DNA of 64,000 bases, taken from assembly GCF_030813245.1 (NCBI RefSeq), contig NZ_JAUSUA010000003.1, positions 1 to 64,000 of the forward strand, given 5' to 3'. The notes beneath the pieces are model-generated. The model saw only the letters and a program-made list of their open reading frames with translations. It was not told the DNA's origin and made no database searches. Of the stretch, positions 25,370 to 34,661 are shown in pieces; within the stretch, counting starts at the first letter, position 1, and each line of letters starts with the position of its first letter. A program made the position numbers and the translations under genes. Origin of the DNA: Alkalicoccobacillus murimartini (GTDB lineage: Bacteria > Bacillota > Bacilli > Bacillales > Bacillaceae_D).

Positions 25370-26596
25370 ATGAGCTATCTAGAAAAGTTGGTTATCTATA
25401 CAGACCTTATTTTAAAAGTCGGATTGAATGTTCAACTTGGCGATCGTATTCAGCTTAAGTTTAATTCAGAACAATTGGAGCTTGCTCGTCTCATCGTAAG
25501 GCGTGCCTATCAGCTAGGAGCGGCCCACATCGTATTAGATCTGCAAGACGATGAAATGTTACTCGCACAGTATGAGCATCTGCACGATCCGTATCTGGAT
25601 ACATACCCAGCCATTCTTGCAGACCATAAGCTGGACTTGTATAAAGAAGGCTATATGCAGTTATCATTGCTCTCTCCTAATCCGGGATTATTTGATAAGT
25701 TAGATACGGAGCGTGTCGGAAAAATTAATAAAGCCCGCTCTCTAGCCATGCAGAACGTGATGAGGTATGGCATGGAGAATCATTCAAAATGGGTCATTGC
25801 AGCGGCCGCATCAAAGGCATGGGCTAAGATCGTGTTCCCTCAACTACCTGAAGCTGCTGCTGTAGAGCAACTGTGGGAGCAGGTTTTTATGGCAACACGC
25901 GTATTGGAGGAGAATCCGGTAGAAGCGTGGCGGAAACATGATCAACTGTTAAAAAAGTATCAAGCCTATCTTAACCATAAACAATATCAAAAAATACACT
26001 TTATGAGCGAAGGAACGGATTTACTAGTTGGGCTCGTGGATGGCCACAGCTGGAATGGTGGATCAGAGCAAACTTCAGCTGGAGACGTATTCATGTCCAA
26101 TATGCCTGTGGAAGAAATTTGGACCATGCCTGATACTAACCAAGTAAATGGATCTGTCTCCATGACAAAATTATTAGAGGTAGGAGGCAAACGCGTGAAT
26201 AACTTAAAGTTGGAATTTGAGGGTGGGGAAGTTACAAAGGTTATAAGTGATCAGAAAGAAGTCGTCAATCAATTGCTCAACACAGATGCTGGAGCGAGAT
26301 ATCTGGGCGAAGTGGCTTTAGTTTCAGTAGACTCACCAATTGAGAAGACAGGTATCCACTTTTATAACACACTTTTCGATGAAAATGCAGCAAGCCATTT
26401 AGCATTAGGACAAGCCTATGCGGATAATCTAATAGGTAGTAATGAGATGAGCCGTGAAGAACGAGAACAACACGGAATGAATCACTCATCTATACACGTA
26501 GATTTTATGATTGGTAGCGAGGATATGTCTGTATTTGGTGTGACAAAAGAAGGCCAGAAGGAGAAGATCATGGAGAAAGGGAGATGGATCATTTAA
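25370..26596 (+). CDS. M29-family aminopeptidase (AmpS/PepS-like)
   Basis: ATG 25370 is chosen for GGAGG at 25356-25360. The 408-residue cytoplasmic enzyme has the M29 metal-site series: MPVEEIWTMPD (Glu), LGEVALVS (Glu), ASHLALGQAYA (His, Tyr) and IHVDFMIGS (His, Asp). It should remove N-terminal residues from peptides using two metal ions. It is 1 nt beyond the previous stop, so translation is coupled. Confidence 0.9.
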   Translation: MSYLEKLVIYTDLILKVGLNVQLGDRIQLKFNSEQLELARLIVRRAYQLGAAHIVLDLQDDEMLLAQYEHLHDPYLDTYPAILADHKLDLYKEGYMQLSLLSPNPGLFDKLDTERVGKINKARSLAMQNVMRYGMENHSKWVIAAAASKAWAKIVFPQLPEAAAVEQLWEQVFMATRVLEENPVEAWRKHDQLLKKYQAYLNHKQYQKIHFMSEGTDLLVGLVDGHSWNGGSEQTSAGDVFMSNMPVEEIWTMPDTNQVNGSVSMTKLLEVGGKRVNNLKLEFEGGEVTKVISDQKEVVNQLLNTDAGARYLGEVALVSVDSPIEKTGIHFYNTLFDENAASHLALGQAYADNLIGSNEMSREEREQHGMNHSSIHVDFMIGSEDMSVFGVTKEGQKEKIMEKGRWII

Positions 26597-26599
26597 TGG

Positions 26600-27056
26600 T
26601 TTCTTGATGATGTGTGGAGAAGCCTTGATGGATGGAGGATCAGTCTTGATAAAGAGGGTGAGTTCTTGATAAATGGGATGGTGGCTTGCTATAAGCAGCA
26701 CTTCTCTTGGAGAGCGGCACTGCTTCTTGATACAAGCTGGTTCGGTCTTGATATGGGGTGCATAGGCCTTGGTAAAGGGGCTTCGCTCTTAATAAATCGG
26801 CTCATGCCTTGGTCCCAATCCTATTCCTCTTGATAAAGCGTTCAACGTACAATTCGGTTGGTAGGAAGGGGCATTTTTAAAAAGTCTTGATAAGTGGATC
26901 AGAGTCCATAGTAAAAGCAGCACTCCTCTTGGAGAGCAGCACTGCCTCTTGATAACATACGATTGGTCTTGATTGTTGGCAAATCAATCTTGGTAACGGC
27001 GCCGACTTCTTACTAAATCTCTACCGGCCTTAGTGTAGGACCCATTCTTCTTGATC
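26600..27056 (+). repeat. 20.5-bp phased array C (CTTG orientation)
   Basis: Cores start at 26603, 26624, 26645, 26665, 26685, 26706, 26726, 26747, 26768, 26788, 26808 and 26829, with steps of only 20 or 21. A second block runs 26886, (26907), 26928, 26948, 26968, 26989, 27009, 27029 and 27050. Best units read TCTTGATAAA. The array fills the gap between two convergent genes to within a few bases of both stops. Confidence 0.88.
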
Positions 27057-28554
27057 ATGCCTTATGTCTACTACGTAGTGTCCAGATTTTGTACACCATG
27101 ACACTGGAAGCGAAGATGGTTAAGTAGGTAAGGATGAGCCATCCAACTATGAGATAGGGTTCAGTCAGTTCTTGAATGGATTCACTGGTTAATAGCTCTC
27201 TGTAATGGATGGCAGCAAGGACAATAGCTGCTATAAAAAGAATAAATAAGCCAAGTCCTTGCCACAGCTTGCTTCGAGTCGTACCATTTTCTGCTTGATA
27301 TTGCTGGGCCCAGCCATCTTTTTTATATGGTGATAGTTTATCTAGCCACACTTGGATAAAGGTTAAAAAGTTTACCCATAGATAGATTTCCGTGCTAATC
27401 ACGAGTGCGCCTAAAAAGACGTCTATGGGTCGGCTCATTGGTGTTTTAAGGGCAAGGGTGAAGTTAAGAATTGAAGCTAAGATTACCGGAATAATCCATA
27501 ACCAAGACCACAAAAACTGATCTGTTGAAATAGCCACGGTTAACAAAACAAAGAGCAGGATGCGGATAAATAGATCAACAAAGGTCTTCATTTGTGAGCG
27601 CCACAACATGCCATAGTGTCTGGTTTTAATTTTGATGTCTTTATTTGTGAGTAAATCAACAGTCCCTCCACGCCATTTATTTCGCTGTTGCCGATACGTA
27701 TGATAGGACCTCATCGCATCTACAAAACAACGGGCGTCAGGGCTGATAAGGGTTTTCCACTTTAGTTTTTGTAGCTGCCAGGTAAGGAGCATATCTTCTA
27801 CATCACTATCATTTTGCCAAGGTCCGTCTAGGTTGTTTTCATCGACGATTTTTTGCAGAGCTTCTGGACGAAATAGAGTGGCCTGTCCCCCAAGCACATA
27901 CGTACTTCCTCCGTGATATTGTAGATTTAAAATCCAGCTAGCCATATCTTGTTTTTGTTGATGGGTCCACCAGCGTTGGATAGGACCGCCATATTTATCG
28001 CTACTCAGCTTTTGTTCATAATGAGGATCGTCTCGTGTAAGTGTGCTTTTTTTCTGCGGCATCCGCATCGTGTATTTGGCCATCACTCCACCGATGTTTC
28101 TAGCACTCATTAATCCACCCCATAAGTGGAGCAGGGCGTTCGGAGCTAGCCGACTATCAGCATCCATTCCGAGAATTGCTTTGACCGCAAGCTTGTACTT
28201 CTCTTGGAAAGGAGTGAGCTTATTCTCATATAGATCCATAACATCACCGTAAATGCTCTTCCATGCAGCATTTAATGCGCCGACTTTGCGCTGTTTGTTC
28301 CCCTCTGTTTTTAAGACAATGACTCTTAGATTTAATTCATGTCCAGCTTTAAGCGCTTCTTCCTCTGTTTTGTCTGTGCAATTATCTGCGATGACGAAAA
28401 CATCAAGCTCAACATTTTGCGGTAACTCCTGATCTGCTAATCCTTCCAAACAATCTCGGATTGAGTTCTCTTCATTGTGGGCAGGAATAAAGGCGGCGAT
28501 TCTCGGCTTTACGTATACACGCTTAAGCGCTGTATTATCAACTGATGGATTCAT
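27055..28554 (-). CDS. membrane glycosyltransferase, family 2
   Basis: ATG 28554 follows GGAGGGG. The 499-residue protein has an N-terminal GT2 domain: FIPAHNEENSIRDCL, IADNCTDKT, the nucleotide-sugar DADS motif, a distal ED pair in SDVEDMLLTWQL and QQRNKWRGG, a QxxRW-like acceptor motif. At least four membrane helices follow (about 330-490). It resembles processive polysaccharide or glycolipid synthases at the cell membrane. Product unknown; no partner genes adjoin. Confidence 0.9.
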   Translation of the reverse strand: MNPSVDNTALKRVYVKPRIAAFIPAHNEENSIRDCLEGLADQELPQNVELDVFVIADNCTDKTEEEALKAGHELNLRVIVLKTEGNKQRKVGALNAAWKSIYGDVMDLYENKLTPFQEKYKLAVKAILGMDADSRLAPNALLHLWGGLMSARNIGGVMAKYTMRMPQKKSTLTRDDPHYEQKLSSDKYGGPIQRWWTHQQKQDMASWILNLQYHGGSTYVLGGQATLFRPEALQKIVDENNLDGPWQNDSDVEDMLLTWQLQKLKWKTLISPDARCFVDAMRSYHTYRQQRNKWRGGTVDLLTNKDIKIKTRHYGMLWRSQMKTFVDLFIRILLFVLLTVAISTDQFLWSWLWIIPVILASILNFTLALKTPMSRPIDVFLGALVISTEIYLWVNFLTFIQVWLDKLSPYKKDGWAQQYQAENGTTRSKLWQGLGLFILFIAAIVLAAIHYRELLTSESIQELTEPYLIVGWLILTYLTIFASSVMVYKIWTLRSRHKA

Positions 28555-28858
28555 TTTTCCCCTCCGACTATACAATGACCAACTTCTCAATCATTCTATT
28601 TCGGTATATAGAACAAAAGAACTTAAAACGGGTAAAAAGTTTGGTTGTTTTTATATGTCAAAAGTAAGAGTGAGAATCATTCATCGAAAACTCGTTTGGA
28701 ATAGAAATGGTGGGGTTATATAGATGTGAAAGAGTATATCATTGCGTTTGTTTTTTGCTTTTTTGTTAGGAAAGGTTATATCCAAGCAAATCGTAAACTA
28801 CTATAAATTATTGGAGATTTCACAGAAACGTTTAAACTAGTCACTTTTGGAGGTGTTA
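28555..28858. other. divergent intergenic region, nothing specific seen
   Basis: AT-rich spacer holding the promoters of two divergent genes. A 22-codon frame at about 28657 lacks a ribosome binding site and was not called. Confidence 0.4.
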
Positions 28859-29422
28859 ATGAATACTCTTGAATTTATTTCCTCACTCATTCACTCATTA
28901 GCATGGCCTCTTGTTATTTTAGTGATTGTCATTCTTTTAAAGGAGCATGTTATTCAAGTTATTTATTCCATTAGAAGAATTTCCTATCGGAATGTTCGCG
29001 TAGATGTAGGAGAGCGATTAAGTGAAATTGAATATCAAACTGAAACCGAGGCGAAAAGCTTTGTTGCTGAAGGTGGAGTGATACCCAAAGCGAAAGAATT
29101 CGATCATCTTCGTATCAAAATGGAGGAGATTGCAGCGACCTCTCCCCGTGCCGCAATCCTCTACACGTGGTCGGTAATGGAAAAGGAGCTTGAACAAATC
29201 CTTGGGACATTTAATGTACCAAATGATGCATCAAATAAGATGAAGTCACTAAAAAAGAACAAGCTACTAGACTCAAAATCATGGAAGCTCCTTAACGATC
29301 TTAAAGGATTATACGAAGATATAGAAGCAGGGCCCTCTTTACCATTAACGCAATCAGAAGCGATCCGATACTGTGAACTATGTCAGCGTGTGCTGATTAA
29401 ATTAAATGAGAATACCAAATGA
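28859..29422 (+). CDS. single-pass membrane protein with DUF4145-like cytoplasmic domain
   Basis: ATG 28859 follows TTTTGGAGGTG. The 187-residue protein has one N-terminal helix (about 9-28, IHSLAWPLVILVIVILLKE). The cytoplasmic part is mostly helical (SPRAAILYTWSVMEKELEQI, LLNDLKGLYEDIEAG, AIRYCELCQRVLIKL). The last pattern is typical of DUF4145-like helical domains. Function unknown; a single gene. Confidence 0.65.
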   Translation: MNTLEFISSLIHSLAWPLVILVIVILLKEHVIQVIYSIRRISYRNVRVDVGERLSEIEYQTETEAKSFVAEGGVIPKAKEFDHLRIKMEEIAATSPRAAILYTWSVMEKELEQILGTFNVPNDASNKMKSLKKNKLLDSKSWKLLNDLKGLYEDIEAGPSLPLTQSEAIRYCELCQRVLIKLNENTK

Positions 29423-29464
29423 TGCTAAATAACTCAACTCTGCTTACTGGTCAGCTTAAACTAG

Positions 29465-29582
29465 CGTAGGACATACACGGAGACTCCGATGGGAGCAAAG
29501 GCCTGGGTGAGACTCCGCAGTGCATTAGCACAAGGAGGCTCACCAGCCGCCCACGGAAAACGGAGTGTATGTCCGGAGCGGG
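29465..29582. repeat. Bacillaceae-type GC-rich structured intergenic repeat
   Basis: Outer arms GGACATACAC (29469-29478) and GTGTATGTCC (29565-29574) pair perfectly. The interior holds GAGACTCCG, GGTGAGACTCCGCAG, AAGGAGGCTCACC and GCCCACGGAAAACGGAG. The pattern matches a multi-copy structured repeat I recall from many Bacillus-type genomes. Function unknown. It lies downstream of the DUF4145-like gene. Confidence 0.65.
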
Positions 29583-29607
29583 TATCTACACTATTAAATA
29601 TGATCGG

Positions 29608-29663
29608 ACAAAAAAACGAACCAATATGCATGGTAAACAGCATAATGGTTCGTTTTTTATAAT
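29608..29663. terminator. bidirectional terminator
   Basis: AAAAACGAACCAATATGC / GCATAATGGTTCGTTTTTT, a long stem with one mismatch and A/T flanks, between convergent genes. Confidence 0.85.
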
Positions 29664-29697
29664 TGATAAAATAGTTCTGTCCAAGTCTCGTTCTTCT

Positions 29698-31293
29698 CTA
29701 ATTAGCGACTGCTATACCCCATGGGGAGAATAACCAGTACGTTAAAATGACCACAATAATAATCAAGGCACTTACCCATTTACTGTGCTTCCACGGAGTC
29801 ATATCAACCTTAACCTCAGTCTTTGGAAACTCAAATGGTTTGCTTGATTTCTGAAGACGACTAATTCCCCAGATGAGTAGTAAGTCGACAAAGAATATGA
29901 CACTAAACACATACAGGTAATGAATGTCAGTAAATAGCTGTGTAGATGTGTAAACAACTAAGTGAAAGACAAAGGTAACTTTTGCTGCAAATGGAGTGGC
30001 ATATCTTGAATAGAATCCTAAGATAATAATGGCTAACAACGGCATACTGTACGCACCGTTAAATTGTTGTACGATGTGGAACAGTCCTGCTGGCGCAAAA
30101 GAGATTAATGGTGCAATGACAGCCGACACCAATCCAATGGCTATCGTAAATACCTTTCCAGCTCGTGCAACCTGTTTGTCTGTCACGTTCTTTTTTAATG
30201 GCTTATAAAAGTCCAATGTTAAAAGCGTTGTTGTGGCATTTAATGCGCCAACAAATGAGCTGAGAATCGCTCCGAAAATGATTGCTGCAAAAATACCGAA
30301 TGCCCATTCTGGTAGAACAGCAGTGACAAGCATTGGGTACGCATTATCTGATGGATTGACCCCATCACCAAACATGTTGAAGGCAATAATTCCTGGAAAG
30401 ACTAAGAATAGGGCGCCAAAGATTTTAAAGAAACCAACATAAAGTGCGCCTTTTTGACCTTCTTTTAAATCTTTTCCTGCTAATACTTTTTGTACAATCA
30501 TTTGATTGGTACACCAGAAAAATAAGTTATTAAAGAATAAGCCTAAAAAGAGCGTTGGCCAAGGGACCATGTCTGAATCAACGGCACCAAAAGAATTGAG
30601 TTTCTCAGGGGTGTTTTGTTGAATCGTCTCAAACCCACCAAGGAAGCTACCATCTCCTAAAACAATTAACCCGAATATCGGAATGGATAACCCAACAATA
30701 AGTAAGCCAATTCCATAGACCGTATCACTAAAAGCACTTAATCGTAGTCCGCCAATTAAGAGATAAAGTAAACCAATAATACCTATTACACCAGAAATGA
30801 GTGAGATGGCGATAAGAGGTGAAACGTTCAGTAGCTCATCTACTGAAAAGATTTGATTGAATACTAGTGAACCCGAATAAAGCACTACAGGTAAAAACGA
30901 AACAACATATGTAAAGATAAATAGCAATGAAGCAATCCGTTTCGTTGTTGTATCAAATCGAATTTCAATAAAATCAGTGACTGTATCGACACCGTACTTT
31001 AAATATTTTGGTAAGAAGATAAGAGCAAGTGCAACAATCGCGATAGCGGAAGTGACTTCCCAACCCATAACTTCCATACCGGTTTCATAACTCTGTCCAT
31101 TTTGCCCAACGATTTGTTCCGTTGATAAGTTGGTCATAATGACAGAACCCGCAATCGTTATGCCAGTTAAGCTACGGCCGCCTAAAAACAATCCCTCTGA
31201 GGAATCCATATTGACTCCGCGACTTCGTTTATACGCAAAAAGCCAAATGACAACCACGATAACTACAAATGAAATAATTGATAATAACCCCAA
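29698..31293 (-). CDS. sodium:solute symporter (SSF/SLC5 family)
   Basis: TTG start with AAGGAGAG 7-8 nt upstream. The 531-residue protein has about 14 helices and SSF landmarks: FLGGRSLTGITIAGSVIMTNLSTEQ (read as GGRSL...TNLSTEQ), GGLRLSAFSDTVYGIGLLIVG and FGAILSSFVGALNATTTLLTLDFY. It resembles SglT/YidK-type sugar symporters that import sugar with Na+. A cre site upstream suggests CcpA repression when glucose is present. The substrate is not certain. Confidence 0.9.
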   Translation of the reverse strand: MGLLSIISFVVIVVVIWLFAYKRSRGVNMDSSEGLFLGGRSLTGITIAGSVIMTNLSTEQIVGQNGQSYETGMEVMGWEVTSAIAIVALALIFLPKYLKYGVDTVTDFIEIRFDTTTKRIASLLFIFTYVVSFLPVVLYSGSLVFNQIFSVDELLNVSPLIAISLISGVIGIIGLLYLLIGGLRLSAFSDTVYGIGLLIVGLSIPIFGLIVLGDGSFLGGFETIQQNTPEKLNSFGAVDSDMVPWPTLFLGLFFNNLFFWCTNQMIVQKVLAGKDLKEGQKGALYVGFFKIFGALFLVFPGIIAFNMFGDGVNPSDNAYPMLVTAVLPEWAFGIFAAIIFGAILSSFVGALNATTTLLTLDFYKPLKKNVTDKQVARAGKVFTIAIGLVSAVIAPLISFAPAGLFHIVQQFNGAYSMPLLAIIILGFYSRYATPFAAKVTFVFHLVVYTSTQLFTDIHYLYVFSVIFFVDLLLIWGISRLQKSSKPFEFPKTEVKVDMTPWKHSKWVSALIIIVVILTYWLFSPWGIAVAN

Positions 31294-31401
31294 GGCTCTT
31301 CTCTCCTTTGTGAATGAATGAACTATCTAGTGAATTTCCTTTTTACTAGAAAGTTAAACAATTTTTAATTAAATTAATCCGTGGAAAATAATTGGAATGA
31401 T

Positions 31402-31417
31402 TGGAAAGCGCTTTACT
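31402..31417. promoter_or_regulatory. cre site (CcpA) upstream of the symporter
   Basis: TGGAAAGCGCTTTACT matches the cre consensus TGWAANCGNTNWCA in its core, about 110 bp before the TTG start of the symporter gene. Confidence 0.7.
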
Positions 31418-31932
31418 AATAAGTTTTTAATATGAATACAACATTAGGTATTTAAACATTCTCTGAAGTTATCATGGTGCCCTGTTTATACGAATTAATG
31501 CTAAGAAATCAATTGATGGGGTAAGAACAAAGAAAAGAAGAGGATGAGGGAGGGAGTTGGTTACGAGAGTAAGAATCCATGATCAAACAAAAATAAAGAG
31601 CAAATGAATGATCAATTCCACCATTCATTTGCTCTTTATATTATAGATGTCGCCAAATAGGGATAAACCATTAGACGACTCCAGTTTCTATTTATAGACA
31701 GCTGTTGAATAAAGGAACAAACGAGTCGACTTGGTGTCTAAATTTCTCTCTAATCCAAGCATCGATCTACTTTTCTGATACCTGGTTTAGAAGAGACATT
31801 AACAGCAGAACAACACTTGTTAAAAATGAGGAACTACTTAGTCAAATGATAGTGAGAGGGGATTCGTTAGTGTTGGCGATGGTAGTGAGAAGTTTGTACG
31901 TGAAAAAAAGCAAAACGAAGAATAAATAAACC
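31418..31932. other. intergenic stretch without a supported gene
   Basis: It contains the hairpin at 31593-31641. A 74-codon frame (31705-31929) has no ribosome binding site and no protein-like character. Isolated CTTG cores at 31730 and 31816/31837 may be remains of a phased array, but the step is lost. Confidence 0.4.
31593..31641. terminator. long hairpin, possible terminator
   Basis: AAAGAGCAAATGAATG / CATTCATTTGCTCTTT, a 16-bp perfect stem. The T-run is short, so termination efficiency is doubtful. Confidence 0.55.
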
Positions 31933-32115
31933 TTACTTAGAAATAGACCAAACTTGCTCTACAGACCAAATATGAGTCTCAGCATTTTCTTGGTTTTTTT
32001 CCTTTGCTACAGCCTTTGCCTCTTGAAGAGTAGTGAAGGTTTTTTCTGACAAGTTATTATGCGTTCTGTGCAATGACTTTGTGTGTTTGATGGTTGTACA
32101 TACAATCCGATACAT
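31933..32115 (-). CDS. 60-residue protein, paralogue of the neighbouring small gene
   Basis: ATG with GGGGTG upstream. MYRIVCTTIKHTKSLHRTHN, NLSEKTFTTLQEAKAVAKE and IWSVEQVW form strand-strand-helix-strand spacing. It aligns along its length with the 57-residue product encoded next on the same strand (MY-V-RT, L-KSF-EF/DAE-LAK, W-TVR). The two are tandem duplicates of an unnamed small cytoplasmic protein. Confidence 0.6.
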   Translation of the reverse strand: MYRIVCTTIKHTKSLHRTHNNLSEKTFTTLQEAKAVAKEKNQENAETHIWSVEQVWSISK

Positions 32116-32157
32116 ATAGCACCCCTAATCTATTTTTTGAGTATAACGTGTTAAAAA

Positions 32158-32190
32158 AAGAGTGAACAGGCCGTGACCTATTCACTCAGT
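32158..32190 (-). terminator. terminator at the end of the 57-residue gene
   Basis: GAGTGAACAGG / CCTATTCACTC stem with one mismatch, and AAAAAAA on its left, a T-run for the minus strand. It overlaps the gene's stop codon. Confidence 0.7.
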
Positions 32191-32355
32191 ATCGTTTGTT
32201 CTAACCGTCCAGTGATAACCAGGACGAGCGTTATTGTTCAGCTGCTTCGCGAGCATCTCTGCATCAACGAATTCAAAAAAGGATTTATCCAAATGACTGT
32301 TTGAAGCCTTTAAAGTTTTCGTTTCACCGTTACATGTACGAATGACTGTGTACAA
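32182..32355 (-). CDS. 57-residue protein, paralogue of the 31933 gene
   Basis: TTG start with AAAGGAG about 8 nt upstream. It begins MYTVIRTCNGETKTLKASNS and then has LDKSFFEFVDAEMLAKQLNN and PGYHWTVRTN. It shares order and key residues with the downstream gene at 31933. Function unknown; the shape suggests a small alpha/beta binding protein. Confidence 0.6.
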   Translation of the reverse strand: MYTVIRTCNGETKTLKASNSHLDKSFFEFVDAEMLAKQLNNNARPGYHWTVRTNDTE

Positions 32356-32465
32356 ACGGATCGACTCCTTTAGTGAGTGGCTTGCTGTCTGTCTTCATTA
32401 TCTCATACATTTGACTAAATAGATACAGAGTACGAGAGGTTTATGCAGGGGACCATTCCCATTAC

Positions 32466-32927
32466 TTAGTTTGGGCGAATATCCCAGTTGATATCATCCC
32501 TTTCAACAAGCGAGTTAATGGTAGCTAAGTGATGGGTCTCACTGACGATACGATATTGATTAAAAAATTGATGATTCATTCTTAAAGTGATCCTATCTGT
32601 AGAAAATAACCGATCCTCTAATTGATTTGTTGTCGTAATCGAGACCCGATGTGTGTGATTATTTATGGTCCCATCCTCGTCTTTTAGTTCAATTGATGAG
32701 AGGTCGCTTAGGATATGAGCAATGATTGATTCATCTTCAATGGACGTTGTTCTACTATCTATATTGGTATCGATTGTAATATCTATTTTTTGAATGGTCG
32801 ATTCCTCGTTGATCTGATCCGAATATAACTCATCAAAGCTTGTGTACTTTGTATTATTTATGAGTATGAATAGACCAATACCTATTGTAGAAACGATTAT
32901 GAGTGAATAGATGATTCGCTTAGACAT
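32466..32927 (-). CDS. exported or membrane-anchored protein, unknown
   Basis: ATG behind GAGAGGTG. The 153-residue protein has an N-terminal helix (residues 5-24, IIYSLIIVSTIGIGLFILIN) acting as signal anchor and no lipobox. The remainder is acidic, Ser/Thr-rich and beta-like (QKIDITIDTNIDSRTTSIED, HRVSITTTNQLEDRLFS). No family recognised. A single gene facing the GntR operon. Confidence 0.6.
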   Translation of the reverse strand: MSKRIIYSLIIVSTIGIGLFILINNTKYTSFDELYSDQINEESTIQKIDITIDTNIDSRTTSIEDESIIAHILSDLSSIELKDEDGTINNHTHRVSITTTNQLEDRLFSTDRITLRMNHQFFNQYRIVSETHHLATINSLVERDDINWDIRPN

Positions 32928-33056
32928 AATGACACCTCTCCCATTACGTACTGTTTGGATATACTATCCTTAATTTAGATTATGAAACATTAATAGGGTG
33001 TATTCTCGTCACTATACATATCCATTTTATAATCCAATACCTGTAAAATGTTTGAC

Positions 33057-33081
33057 ATTGTATATAATGGTTATATACAAT
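33057..33081. promoter_or_regulatory. operator for the GntR/YtrA-type regulator
   Basis: ATTGTATATAA-TGG-TTATATACAAT is a perfect 11-bp inverted repeat about 30 bp before the regulator start. It overlaps the likely promoter, so autorepression is expected. Confidence 0.75.
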
Positions 33082-33111
33082 ATAAACAAAGATTACATTA
33101 GTGAGGTTAAT

Positions 33112-33489
33112 ATGAATATTAATTTATCCAACTCATCTCAAGAACCGATTTATTTACAGATAAAGAATCAAATCAAGCAAAGCATATTACGAGATGAATT
33201 AAAAGAGGGAGATCCGTTGCCATCTATGCGACGTCTCGCGCAAGATCTTCGCATTAGTGTCATTACAACAAAGCGAGCGTATGAGGAGTTAGAGCGCGAT
33301 GGGTTCATCACATCCTTTGTCGGAAAGGGATCATTTGTCGCAGGTCACAACAATGATCTAATTCATGAGAATCGACTGAAGATGGTAGAGGAAGAGCTAG
33401 CTGCCATTGTCACTGAGAGTAAGAATTTAAATATTTCCTATCAACAGCTAGAGGAATTGTTGCGGATGCTTTATGAGGAGGAAGAGTAG
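33112..33489 (+). CDS. GntR-family regulator, YtrA subfamily
   Basis: ATG 33112 follows GTGAGG. The 125-residue protein has a GntR winged helix at residues about 11-78 (PIYLQIKNQIKQSILRDELK, PLPSMRRLAQDLRISVITTK, RAYEELERDGFITSFVGKGSF). A short helical tail, as in YtrA, serves for dimerisation. It is the first gene of an ABC operon and very likely represses it through the palindrome upstream. Confidence 0.9.
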   Translation: MNINLSNSSQEPIYLQIKNQIKQSILRDELKEGDPLPSMRRLAQDLRISVITTKRAYEELERDGFITSFVGKGSFVAGHNNDLIHENRLKMVEEELAAIVTESKNLNISYQQLEELLRMLYEEEE

Positions 33490-34346
33490 TGGAGGATGTG
33501 GTCACACTTAAGAATGTAAACAAAGCATACAAAGAGTTTGCATTAACAGATCTATCATTTTCAGTAAAGAAGGGGTTTATCACAGGTTTCATTGGTCCAA
33601 ATGGAGCCGGGAAAACCACAACGATCAAATTAATGCTGAACCTTCTTGAAGCAGATTCAGGATCAATCAACGTGTTTGGCAATGATTATTCGACTCAGGT
33701 GAATAAGATTAAGCAACGAATTGGCTTTATTTATGCAGATCATCATTTGTATGGGCACCTGACAATAGAGAAGATGAAGAAAGTAATTGCTACGTTTTAT
33801 ACAAATTGGGATGATCAGGTCTTTGCATCGTATATGGAGCGACTAGAATTACCATGGAAACGAAAAATTAATCAGCTCTCAAAGGGTATGGGGACCAAGC
33901 TTTCTATAGCTATAGCTCTTTCCCATCATGCAGATTTGATTATTTTAGATGAGCCGACATCAGGATTGGACCCTGTAAGTAGAAGAGAGATCCTAAATTT
34001 ATTAGCAGAAGTGATCCAAGATGAAGAAAAGGCCATCTTCTTTTCTTCACATATCACAACTGACTTGGAGCAAATTGCTGATTACATCACATTTATTCAT
34101 GACGGCAAAATTGTGTTTAGTGACAGTAAAGAAACCATCACAGACCAACACTACCTTGTTCGTGGCGCAACTGAATTGCTAGATAAGGACATTCGTACGC
34201 TTTTTGTTCAGGTTAGAGAAACATCAGTGGGCTTTGAAGGACTAACCAATCAGGCAGAACTCGTTAAACGATTAATGGGTGAGCACGTTGTTATGGAGCG
34301 CGCGTCACTTGAGGACATTATGGTATATACGGTGGGAAAACCTTAG
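33489..34346 (+). CDS. ABC transporter ATP-binding protein
   Basis: The GTG start overlaps the regulator's stop by 1 nt; GAGGAGGAAGAG precedes it. The 285-residue protein has Walker A GPNGAGKTT, signature LSKGMGTKLSIA, Walker B LIILDEPTSGLDP and the switch His in SSHIT. It energises the membrane proteins encoded in this operon. The signature starts LSKGM rather than LSGGQ, usual for YtrB-like ATPases. Confidence 0.92.
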   Translation: MEDVVTLKNVNKAYKEFALTDLSFSVKKGFITGFIGPNGAGKTTTIKLMLNLLEADSGSINVFGNDYSTQVNKIKQRIGFIYADHHLYGHLTIEKMKKVIATFYTNWDDQVFASYMERLELPWKRKINQLSKGMGTKLSIAIALSHHADLIILDEPTSGLDPVSRREILNLLAEVIQDEEKAIFFSSHITTDLEQIADYITFIHDGKIVFSDSKETITDQHYLVRGATELLDKDIRTLFVQVRETSVGFEGLTNQAELVKRLMGEHVVMERASLEDIMVYTVGKP

Positions 34347-34358
34347 GGGGGAGTCCGA

Positions 34359-34661
34359 GTGGAAAAGATCGTTTCATGGTTGAAAAGGTGTATATGGTCC
34401 ATCTTATTATTTAGTGGAGTATATTTAGTTCTCTTTTTAATTGATCAATCGTCGTGGAATCCAGCGGGGTGGAGTGATAAAGTATTTCAACGAATTCAAT
34501 CAATTGTACCCGAGACTTGGTTTGTTGATCAGTTTGCCTTTTTCTCATCGTATGAATTCAACTTCTTAATTACAATCCTAGGGATAGGCACGGTAGTGGG
34601 CATCATATGGGACTTTTATTCTTATGTATTGCTAGATAAAGAAGGAGGAACAGAACAATGA
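34359..34661 (+). CDS. small membrane subunit of the YtrA-type ABC operon
   Basis: GTG start behind GGGGGGAG. The 100-residue protein has helices at about residues 12-28 and 68-90 with an extracellular loop rich in aromatic residues (WNPAGWSDKVF, VPETWFVDQFAFFSSYEF). It lies between two ATPase genes and overlaps the second by 4 nt, so it is probably a structural subunit. No homologue recognised. Confidence 0.65.
   Translation: MEKIVSWLKRCIWSILLFSGVYLVLFLIDQSSWNPAGWSDKVFQRIQSIVPETWFVDQFAFFSSYEFNFLITILGIGTVVGIIWDFYSYVLLDKEGGTEQ

Noticed and set aside
26612-26833. 73-codon frame within array C
   Set aside because: It has no ribosome binding site, and its repeated residues follow from the phased motif rather than a protein.
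31705-31929. 74-codon frame
   Set aside because: No ribosome binding site and no ordered hydrophobic or motif pattern; probably chance.
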